Shown one piece after another: positions 1 to 6,378 of a stretch of DNA of 12,874 nucleotides. The stretch is taken from contig JAOZPY010000035.1 of the NCBI GenBank assembly GCA_029932495.1, forward strand, positions 1 to 12,874. The letters are read 5' to 3'. Under the pieces are notes generated by a model. That model was not told the DNA's origin. It did not search any database and saw only the letters and a program-made list of their open reading frames with translations. The translations under genes and the position numbers were made by a program. The stretch's first letter is position 1. Each line of letters starts with the position of its first letter. Source of the DNA: Desulfobacterales bacterium. Its GTDB lineage: Bacteria; Desulfobacterota; Desulfobacteria; Desulfobacterales; JAFDCJ01.

Positions 1-141
1 ATTCATTTTAACGGCACCAAAACCCTGGCCCTGGGCATTCAGTTTGAAGAGGATTCTCCCAAACTGCAGGGGATGCTGTTTATGTTTGCCAACAGCCTGG
101 GCGGTAAAGCCACATCGAAAAGCGATAACAGGATCTCATGA
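1..141 (+). CDS. C-terminal end of an unidentified protein, possibly PilZ-like (partial, start off the left edge)
   Basis: The reading frame is open from the first base and stops at TGA 139-141, giving 46 residues. It contains the stretch LALGIQFEEDSPKL, which resembles the closing strand and helix of a PilZ c-di-GMP-binding domain (pattern 'iGvqF...s...l..'). The diagnostic N-terminal RxxxR and D/NxSxxG motifs would lie outside the window, so this is only a guess. The stop codon overlaps the ATG of the histidine kinase gene in an ATGA arrangement. This implies that both are in one operon with coupled translation, and that the product may work with the kinase. The frame and stop are plain from the sequence; the family is uncertain. 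Confidence 0.6.
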   Translation: MHFNGTKTLALGIQFEEDSPKLQGMLFMFANSLGGKATSKSDNRIS

Positions 142-3100
142 ACGGCTTGATGTGTTTATTCAGGGAAAGACAAAACAATAGACTCGGCGCCGCCGCCGAT
201 GCAACGGCCAGTTTTCGTGACGGCAGCACAAATGGTGCCGTGAACAACTGGGGCTCGATTCCACAAAGCGCCGCAACGCAAGTGAGGCAGAAGCCGCCTG
301 CGGATTCCGACACGCCGCTTTACAACAGCCGCATCATTAACACCTATCTTGAATACCTGCAGCAGTTTCACCCGGAAATCGAAATTGACTCTGTTTTGCG
401 GGCTGCGGGAATGACCGCCCTGGAGGTCGAAGACCCCGGTCACTGGTTTAGCCAGCGCCAGACCGACCGCTTCCACGACATCATTGCCTTGAGAACCGGA
501 AACCCCCATATTGCCCGGGATGCAGGCCGATTCACGGTATCGTCCAAAAGACTGGGGGCCGCCAAACAGTATGCCCTGGGGTTGATTAATCTGACTTCCA
601 TTTACCTGAGAGCTGGTAAACTGGTGATGACCATGTCCCGGGGAGCCGTGATGACGGCCAAAAAGCTGGCGAGCAACAAGGTGGAAATCACTTCGGTTCC
701 CACGCCGGGAACCATGGAAAAACCGTATCAATGCGAGAACCGAATCGGGACCTTGGAAGCGGTCCCCGGGCTGGTCCATCATAAGTTCGCCGAGGTTGAG
801 CATCCGGCCTGTATCCACCGCGGCGACGACTGCTGTCGTTACATCGTCACCTGGGAAAAATCGGCGGCCCTGATCTGGCAGCAGGTCAGCCGCGCGGCGC
901 CTTTCATCGGTCTGGCCGGCTGCCTGACAGCCTACCCTTTTGTGCCCGGTCGGGTTTGGGGCGACCTGGTGCTGGGGTGCGCCTTTATCATACTGCTTAT
1001 TTTCCTGCGGGCCGAGCGGCTGACCAAAGCCGGGCTGGTGACCACCATTGAAAACCAGGGCAATGCCGCCCGGGAATTGATCGATGAGATAAACATCCGC
1101 CATCGTAATGCGCAGTTGATCCAGGAAATTGGTCAGGCCGTGGCCCGGATTCTGGATGAGCAACCGATTGCCCAGAGCATCATGACGGTGGTGGAAAAAC
1201 ACCTGTGTTTCGACCGCGGCATGATTCTGCTGGCCGGCCCGGCCAGCAGACGCCTGCACCTGAGCGCCAGTTTCGGCTACACCGAAGAACAGCAATCCCT
1301 GTTGCGCAATCATGAATTCAATCTTGAAACTCTGGTTGGCGACGAGCTGATTATCCGTTCATTTCACGAACAAAAGCCTTTTCTGGTCAAAGATGTTGCC
1401 GGGATCATTGAACAGGCTTCGTCCAAAAGGCGCGAGCTCATGCACCGGATGGGCGTCCAGTCTTTTGTCTGCCTTCCCATCGTCTATGAGAAGCAAAGCC
1501 TGGGTGTGATGGTGGTGGAAAACAACAACCTGCACCGACAGCCCGGGCACAGCGAAATGAATCTTTTAATGGGCGTGGCCTCCCAGACGGCCCTGAGCAT
1601 CATCAATGCCCGCTCGGTTAAAACCATCCGCAAAAGCGAGCAAAAATACCGTCTGCTGGCCGATAACAGTTCGGATATTATCTGGGTGTTTGACCCGTTT
1701 CGTGAGCAGTTGACCTATGTCAGCCCATCGGTGGCGCGGGTGTTGGGCTTTGCACCCGAAGAGTACATGGGGCTGGATTTAACAGCAATTTTCACTCCCG
1801 GTTCCCTGGAGCATGCCCGGACGGTCATCGGCAAGGAACTGGCCGCAGAAAAAAAGGACCGATCGGATTTTCACCGCTCCCGGGTCCTGGAACTCGAGCA
1901 GTACCGCAAGGATGGCTCGACCCTGTGGATCGAAGTGACCGCAACTTTTGTACGCAACAAGCAGGGGCGGATTGTTTCCATCCTGGGAGCCTCACGCGAC
2001 ATTTCAGAGCGCAAACAGGCCGAACAGGAAAAAAAGGAGCTGGAAGTGCGGCTGCAGCAGGCGCATAAAATGGAGGCTATCGGCACCCTTGCTGGCGGCA
2101 TCGCCCATGATTTCAACAATATCCTCGGCGCGGTGCTTGGCTACACGGAGATGTCCCTGGAAGACGCCGATCCCGGGTCGCTGATCCACAGCAACCTGCA
2201 GGAAGTACTGACGGCCGGCACCCGGGCCAAAGACTTGGTCAAGCAGATCCTGGCCTTCAGCCGTCAGGCTGAGCAGGAGCTGCGACCCATCCAGGTCAAA
2301 CTGATTGTCAATGAAGCCATCAAGCTTTTGCGTGCCTCACTGCCCAGCACTATTGAGATCCGCCGGCGCATCACCAGCGATTCAGCTACCCTGGCCGACG
2401 CCACCCAGATCCACCAGGTGATGATGAACCTTTGCACCAACGCGCACCACGCCATGACCGAAGAGGGCGGCATCCTGGAGGTGGGCCTGACCGACGTTAA
2501 AATAGACAACGCGGACGAAGCGCGTAAACTGGACCTGTCCCCTGGCGCCTACCTGTGCCTGACGGTGGCAGATACCGGCTGCGGCATGCCGCCGGAAGTC
2601 ATCGCGCGGATCTATGATCCGTTTTTTACCACCAAAGGACGCGACAAGGGCACGGGCATGGGACTGGCGGTGGTTCATGGTATTGTCAAAAGCCACGGCG
2701 GGGCCGTGCGCGTGGACAGCCAACCGGGACGCGGGACCACCTTTGAGGTGTTTTTGCCGGTGATTCAGCAGGCGGCCAAAGCCAGCGCCACTGTGGACAC
2801 TGTTCGGCTGCCCACCGGCAGCGAGCAGATTCTTTTCGTGGACGATGAAAAAGCCCTGGTGGACCTGGGTCGACAGATGCTGGAGCGCCTGGGCTACAAG
2901 GTGATCTGCCGGACTTCCAGCATCGAGGCCCTGGAGCTGTTCAAAATTCGCCCGGAGCAGTTTGATCTGGTGATCACCGATATGACCATGCCGAATCTGA
3001 CAGGCGACAAACTGGCCGCCGAACTCAAGCGCATCCGCCCCAACATCCCGGTGATTCTATGCACCGGTTTCAGCGAGCAGATTAGTGAAGAAAGTGTCCG

Positions 3101-3227
3101 GAATATGGAGCTGCAGGCACTTGTTTTTAAGCCGATGGTGATGAGCAAGCTGGCCCGGACCGTGCGCAAGGCGCTCGACGAAAGCAGGGTCCGCAAAATT
3201 AATCCCCGGTTCTCTTTTGTCTCCTGA
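138..3227 (+). CDS. Membrane hybrid sensor histidine kinase (V4R-like, 2 TM, GAF, PAS, HisKA, HATPase_c, receiver)
   Basis: 1029 residues. The start is ATG 138, with AGGA five bases upstream, overlapping the previous stop. Residues 1-60 look disordered. Residues about 65-240 resemble a V4R-like sensor domain ending in Cys225, Cys232 and Cys233 in a CxHRGDDCCRYxV pattern. Two hydrophobic segments follow (about 254-269 and 274-290), suggesting a membrane hairpin with both ends in the cytoplasm. A GAF domain spans about 324-491 and a PAS domain about 498-625. HisKA carries the phosphoacceptor His657 in GGIAHDFNN. HATPase_c has an N box near 759, DTGCGMP near 812 and GTGMGLAVV near 838. The receiver (about 895-1015) has Asp902/Asp903, phosphoacceptor Asp948, Thr976 and Lys998, so all key residues are present. 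It should autophosphorylate and pass phosphate to its own receiver. It has no DNA-binding output domain, so it must signal through a partner such as a phosphotransfer protein or response regulator not seen here. The input signal is unknown. Confidence 0.93.
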   Translation: MNGLMCLFRERQNNRLGAAADATASFRDGSTNGAVNNWGSIPQSAATQVRQKPPADSDTPLYNSRIINTYLEYLQQFHPEIEIDSVLRAAGMTALEVEDPGHWFSQRQTDRFHDIIALRTGNPHIARDAGRFTVSSKRLGAAKQYALGLINLTSIYLRAGKLVMTMSRGAVMTAKKLASNKVEITSVPTPGTMEKPYQCENRIGTLEAVPGLVHHKFAEVEHPACIHRGDDCCRYIVTWEKSAALIWQQVSRAAPFIGLAGCLTAYPFVPGRVWGDLVLGCAFIILLIFLRAERLTKAGLVTTIENQGNAARELIDEINIRHRNAQLIQEIGQAVARILDEQPIAQSIMTVVEKHLCFDRGMILLAGPASRRLHLSASFGYTEEQQSLLRNHEFNLETLVGDELIIRSFHEQKPFLVKDVAGIIEQASSKRRELMHRMGVQSFVCLPIVYEKQSLGVMVVENNNLHRQPGHSEMNLLMGVASQTALSIINARSVKTIRKSEQKYRLLADNSSDIIWVFDPFREQLTYVSPSVARVLGFAPEEYMGLDLTAIFTPGSLEHARTVIGKELAAEKKDRSDFHRSRVLELEQYRKDGSTLWIEVTATFVRNKQGRIVSILGASRDISERKQAEQEKKELEVRLQQAHKMEAIGTLAGGIAHDFNNILGAVLGYTEMSLEDADPGSLIHSNLQEVLTAGTRAKDLVKQILAFSRQAEQELRPIQVKLIVNEAIKLLRASLPSTIEIRRRITSDSATLADATQIHQVMMNLCTNAHHAMTEEGGILEVGLTDVKIDNADEARKLDLSPGAYLCLTVADTGCGMPPEVIARIYDPFFTTKGRDKGTGMGLAVVHGIVKSHGGAVRVDSQPGRGTTFEVFLPVIQQAAKASATVDTVRLPTGSEQILFVDDEKALVDLGRQMLERLGYKVICRTSSIEALELFKIRPEQFDLVITDMTMPNLTGDKLAAELKRIRPNIPVILCTGFSEQISEESVRNMELQALVFKPMVMSKLARTVRKALDESRVRKINPRFSFVS

Positions 3228-3541
3228 TGCTTTTCACGGGGCATATCCGCCCGACTGGCGGCCTTCCAACTCCTGGCGGAAATGGGAAAATCATTTCATA
3301 TTGGGAAACTTTTTACCATATTTTGTGGGAAAATCTTGTTATATCCGCTGTAGGGCAGCTTTCTCATCTTTAGCGCAACCCCATAATATTGCACGATTTT
3401 TTTAATATTCCATTCCTAGGAAAACATAATTCGAGGATGTGCATATATCTTGCAAGCCTTTTATTCATTTAGATCTGAAGTTGCAATTGAAGACTTTCAG
3501 CTGTAAACTGCTTTTTAATTTTCGGCTTACCTTGCGACGAA

Positions 3542-3576
3542 CCGGACGGATTGTGACGGGGGTAGATCCGAACCGG
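3542..3576 (+). promoter_or_regulatory. Possible leader hairpin upstream of the dockerin propeller gene
   Basis: CCGG-A-CGGAT (3542-3551) pairs with ATCCG-AA-CCGG (3566-3576). This makes nine base pairs with a small internal loop, around a G-rich 14-base apical loop. It starts 108 bases before the ATG and has no T tract, so it is not an intrinsic terminator. It could be a structured leader or a protein-binding site. I do not recognise a known riboswitch, and it may be chance. Confidence 0.3.
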
Positions 3577-3635
3577 GCAGGGCGGCCGTTCGTAAGTTTC
3601 AGAAAAAATCTGCGCAAGTTTGCCTCCCGGCAATG

Positions 3636-3642
3636 AAAGGAG
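3636..3642 (+). promoter_or_regulatory. Ribosome binding site deciding the start at 3650
   Basis: AAAGGAG lies seven bases before ATG 3650. That ATG is followed directly by a good signal peptide. This favours it over the in-frame TTG at 3620, which would add ten polar residues in front of the signal peptide. Confidence 0.85.
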
Positions 3643-3649
3643 AACCGCG

Positions 3650-5557
3650 ATGCCATCCAAAAAGCTGAGTGTATTCCTGTTTGTCATCCTGCTGTTGTTT
3701 ATCGGCCAGACGGCCCTGGCCGACAGAACCTATATCAGCAGTGCGGACTTTGAAGAAGGGGAGTTGATCAACGTCAATCCTAACAAAGACCAGCTCCAGC
3801 TCGACATGCCCACCATCAGTCCCTTTGTCTATGTCGTTGCCTCCGGGCGGGGGACTGTCCTGAGACTAGATGCCGATACCGGAGAAATCCTGGGGGAATA
3901 CCGCACCGCACCCTTGGGGCGGGAGCGGAACCCCTCACGGACGAGTGTGGACAGCAAGGGCAATGTCTGGACTGCGAACCGGGATGAAGACCAGCCCACA
4001 ACCGAAGGGGGAGAACCCAGCGGGTCGGTGGTGAAAATCGGTATCGTGATCGGGGGCACGCGGTTAGTAGACCCGGAAACCGGTGAAATGACGGAATACA
4101 TCCAGGGACCCTTTCGCTACAACACATGCGTCGATCGGAATAATGACGGCCTGATCAGAACCTCCCGCGGGCTGGGGGACATCCTTTCCTGGCCGGGCGG
4201 CACCGACCAGATCGGCGGCGAAGACGGCATCGTTGAATGGGCTGAAGACGAATGCATCCTGCTGTACCAGCGGCTGCCCGGGGCGCCCAATGCCCATCAC
4301 GTGTCCGTCGACGCCGATGACAATGTCTGGGTCGGGGGCTATGCCGGGTTCAACGGAAATCCACTTGAAGGCGGATCGCCGAACCTATTTTACCATCTCA
4401 ATGGCCATGATGCCAGTATCATCGATGAAGATTCTTTCAGCGCGACTGACCTGGGCTGCGGTGGTTTCGGCGGCCTGGTGGATGCAAATGGGATTTTATG
4501 GTCTGCCAGTCCCACCCAGAACATGCTGCTGCGCTATGATCCGCATCCCGCTGTAAAAAAGGGGGCCTGTATCGATGTTGCTTATTCATGGGGGCTGGCA
4601 GCCGACACCCAGGGCGTCATCTGGAACAGCATGTGGTTTGGGCAAGCCATCCAGCGGGTCAATCCGGACGGCTCAATTTCGGAGCTCCCATTTTCAACAT
4701 CAAGTGTAGGGGGTGCAGATACCGGGGTGGCGGTAACGCCGGCAGATAACAACATCTGGATAGCCAAAGATTTCAACATCCACGTTGTCAGACTTGATGA
4801 CAATGGAAACATCAAAAGTGTCATTAACCTCTGGGACAATCCGACCGGGATTTCCGGGGACAGTCCGAACGGGATTGCCGTTGATGCCCGGGGGCGGGTC
4901 TGGGTCACCAATCTGAGTTCCAACAATGTCATGAGAATTAATCCGGGCACAGAGCAAGAACCCGCAGATGTCGATCTGACCGTTGATTTAGGAAATTTTG
5001 CAGATCCGGACAATTACGGCAACATGACCGGTGCCGTGGCGCCAGAAGGAATCTGGACGGTGATCCACGACAGTCAGAATCCCGGAAACCCGTGGGGCGT
5101 CATCAGCTGGAACAGCAGCGAGCCGGAGGGGACCCGCATCGTGGTGGAGGCCCGGGCGGCAGAAACAGAAGATGAGCTGGCAAAACTGGATGATTTGCCA
5201 GGGCAGGGTTATACTGAGGTGGAAAATGGCATGGAGTTTAATATGGCCGGGCAGTTAATCCAGATCCGGGTCACCTTCCAGCCGAATGAAAAAGCCGAGG
5301 GGGTCACGCCGGTTTTGTTTGACCTTGCGGTAAAAAGTGCCCAGCCCCAGGGGCAAGTGTGTGATCTCAATGATGACTCGGTTATCGATATTTATGACAT
5401 TTTGGGGGTTTTCTTTACGATCGGAGACAGTGCTGATCAACCGTTTGATCCCCGGGATTGGGACGCTGACGGGACCATCACGATCATCGATGCCCGGGGC
5501 TGCGTACTGCAATGCACTTACGCTTATTGCCAGCCGGCAGATACTTGCTCCGAGTAA
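3650..5557 (+). CDS. Secreted NHL/Vgb-like beta-propeller protein with C-terminal type I dockerin-like domain
   Basis: 635 residues. Residues 1-24 form a Sec signal peptide with likely cleavage after ALA24. Residues about 55-435 hold repeated propeller motifs of the form 'vDxxGNVWxx' (SVDSKGNVW near 99, SVDADDNVW near 219, AADTQGVIW near 317, AVTPADNNIW near 361, AVDARGRVW near 410), as in streptogramin-lyase/NHL propellers. I see no evidence for an enzymatic activity. Residues about 460-562 look like a beta-sandwich. The C-terminus carries two calcium-binding dockerin loops: Asp572-x-Asn574-x-Asp576...Asp583 and Asp603-x-Asp605-x-Asp607-Gly...Asp614. After these comes a Cys-rich end (Cys618, 622, 627, 633, plus Cys571 before loop 1). 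Dockerins bind cohesins, and the next gene, 72 bases downstream, encodes a cohesin-like protein. I infer that this protein is exported and docked onto that partner. What the propeller binds is unknown. Confidence 0.85.
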   Translation: MPSKKLSVFLFVILLLFIGQTALADRTYISSADFEEGELINVNPNKDQLQLDMPTISPFVYVVASGRGTVLRLDADTGEILGEYRTAPLGRERNPSRTSVDSKGNVWTANRDEDQPTTEGGEPSGSVVKIGIVIGGTRLVDPETGEMTEYIQGPFRYNTCVDRNNDGLIRTSRGLGDILSWPGGTDQIGGEDGIVEWAEDECILLYQRLPGAPNAHHVSVDADDNVWVGGYAGFNGNPLEGGSPNLFYHLNGHDASIIDEDSFSATDLGCGGFGGLVDANGILWSASPTQNMLLRYDPHPAVKKGACIDVAYSWGLAADTQGVIWNSMWFGQAIQRVNPDGSISELPFSTSSVGGADTGVAVTPADNNIWIAKDFNIHVVRLDDNGNIKSVINLWDNPTGISGDSPNGIAVDARGRVWVTNLSSNNVMRINPGTEQEPADVDLTVDLGNFADPDNYGNMTGAVAPEGIWTVIHDSQNPGNPWGVISWNSSEPEGTRIVVEARAAETEDELAKLDDLPGQGYTEVENGMEFNMAGQLIQIRVTFQPNEKAEGVTPVLFDLAVKSAQPQGQVCDLNDDSVIDIYDILGVFFTIGDSADQPFDPRDWDADGTITIIDARGCVLQCTYAYCQPADTCSE

Positions 5558-5576
5558 GCGGCAGAAGATTGGCCAT

Positions 5577-5606
5577 GCCGACCGGTCTCAGTGACCGCGG
5601 TCCGGC
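5577..5606 (+). promoter_or_regulatory. Possible intercistronic hairpin between the dockerin and cohesin genes
   Basis: GCCGACCG (5577-5584) pairs with CGGT-C-CGGC (5598-5606), giving eight base pairs with one bulged C and a 13-base loop. An A run, not a T run, follows, so it should not terminate rightward transcripts. It could protect or set off the downstream cistron, but this is speculative. Confidence 0.25.
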
Positions 5607-5617
5607 AGCCGAAAAAA

Positions 5618-5625
5618 AAGGGGGA
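5618..5625 (+). promoter_or_regulatory. Ribosome binding site deciding the start at 5630
   Basis: AAGGGGGA sits five bases before ATG 5630. The encoded MKK followed by a hydrophobic stretch is a standard signal peptide. The in-frame GTG at 5591 would add 13 polar residues ahead of it and is rejected as the start. Confidence 0.8.
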
Positions 5626-5629
5626 TTTC

Positions 5630-6229
5630 ATGAAAAAAATACTTTACCTGGCCACGCTGCTGGCGGCACTCTGCCTCTTGGCAGCACCGGCCACAGCCAT
5701 AACCATCGGGTTTAATCCGGCAGTGCAGTCTGTGAACATGGGGGACACAATCGATGTGGACATTGTCGTGTCTGATTTGGGCAGTGAGATTGTGTCAGCG
5801 TTTGATCTGGATGTGCTTTATGACCCGGTAATTCTTGCAGCAATCAATGTAACATACGGTACGGGGCTTGGGGATGGATTGCCATTTTCAATTCAAAATT
5901 TATTCACGCCCAATGATAAAGGGACTGTAAATTTAAGGGAAACATCCCTGATACAAGATGAACAATATTTTGATTTAATTCAGCCAGACAAGTTTATCCT
6001 TGCCACCGTTTTTTTTGATGTGATTGCTGTGGGAACCAGTTCGTTAAATTTTTCCATAAACGGAATAACAAAAAATATTGTTGGACAAGAGGCCAGGGCC
6101 TTCGATAAAGAAAGCATTACACTCAGAGAAGGCAAGGTTGCACCCGTTCCTGAGCCGGCCACCCTTCTGCTGCTGGGCGTCGGTCTGGCGGGTGTGGCGG
6201 GGTTTGGCAGCAAACGGAAAAAGGTATAG
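5630..6229 (+). CDS. Secreted cohesin-like domain protein with PEP-CTERM sorting signal
   Basis: 199 residues. Residues 1-23 are a signal peptide ending APATA. Residues about 24-168 match the cohesin fold as seen in non-cellulosomal bacterial proteins: an early VNMGDTIDVDIVVSDLG strand pair, then VSAFDLDVLYDP near residue 55, and a late TVFFDVIAVGTSSLNF segment. The C-terminus is a classic PEP-CTERM tripartite signal: VPEPA at 173-177, a hydrophobic helix, then the basic tail SKRKKV. In known systems exosortase recognises PEP, removes the tail and leaves the protein at the outer surface or in extracellular matrix. No exosortase gene lies in this window. The gene follows the dockerin-bearing propeller gene by 72 bases and ends just before a strong terminator, so the two probably form one operon. 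I infer that it is the surface anchor for that partner; cohesin-like domains can also act without a dockerin. Confidence 0.87.
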   Translation: MKKILYLATLLAALCLLAAPATAITIGFNPAVQSVNMGDTIDVDIVVSDLGSEIVSAFDLDVLYDPVILAAINVTYGTGLGDGLPFSIQNLFTPNDKGTVNLRETSLIQDEQYFDLIQPDKFILATVFFDVIAVGTSSLNFSINGITKNIVGQEARAFDKESITLREGKVAPVPEPATLLLLGVGLAGVAGFGSKRKKV

Positions 6230-6263
6230 CCGGGAGATATCCCCGCAAAATTGCATCTGCCTG

Positions 6264-6329
6264 ATCACCCCCTGACGGCACACCGGTTTTTACCCCTTTA
6301 CCGGCGTGCGGTGAGGGGGTGATTTTTTT
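6264..6329 (+). terminator. Strong rho-independent terminator of the dockerin/cohesin operon
   Basis: Left arm 6264-6286 pairs with right arm 6301-6323 at 20 of 23 positions. A 14-base loop separates them, and T's run to 6329. The stem begins 34 bases after the cohesin stop. On the opposite strand no T run directly follows the hairpin, so it should act mainly on rightward transcripts, although the long stem could also slow the converging pilin transcript. The surrounding gene-free stretch 6230-6378 holds nothing else I can see. Confidence 0.93.
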
Positions 6330-6378
6330 GGGCCCCGCCGGTGGCCCGGCAGGGAGGCGTAAAGCACAGGATCGTTTT

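Larger units (their letters stand above)
3228..3649. other. 422-bp AT-rich intergenic region upstream of the dockerin/cohesin gene pair
   Basis: I see no credible gene here. The region is much more AT-rich than its flanks, mainly between about 3285 and 3535, and should carry the end of the kinase transcript and the promoter of the next operon. A short inverted repeat (CCGCC-5 nt-GGCGG at 3248-3262) lacks a T tract and is a poor terminator. The best sigma-70 candidate I found is weak: TTGCAA 3481-3486, a 17-base spacer, then TAAACT 3504-3509. A hairpin lies in the probable 5' leader and is listed separately. Confidence 0.6.

Noticed and set aside
156..1313. Long open frame (385 codons) on the minus strand opposite the histidine kinase
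   Set aside because: It mirrors a well-supported kinase frame in GC-rich DNA. Its product is low in recognisable motifs and it has no ribosome binding site context, so I treat it as a shadow.
3248..3262. Hairpin CCGCC/GGCGG as terminator of the kinase operon
   Set aside because: It has only five base pairs and no T tract follows.
3435..3455. Possible sigma-54 promoter ending in TTGCA at about 3449-3453, tempting because some PEP-CTERM operons use sigma-54
   Set aside because: The -24 element reads GTGCAT instead of TGGCAC and lacks the GG pair, so the match is too weak.
3620..3649. TTG start ten codons upstream for the dockerin propeller protein
   Set aside because: ATG 3650 has an ideal AAAGGAG seven bases upstream and begins a standard signal peptide; the TTG start overlaps that Shine-Dalgarno region.
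5630..5700. Cohesin-like protein as a lipoprotein (AALC within the signal peptide)
   Set aside because: The residue before Cys is Leu, which does not fit a lipobox (Gly, Ala or Ser needed), and the C-terminal PEP-CTERM signal already explains surface attachment.
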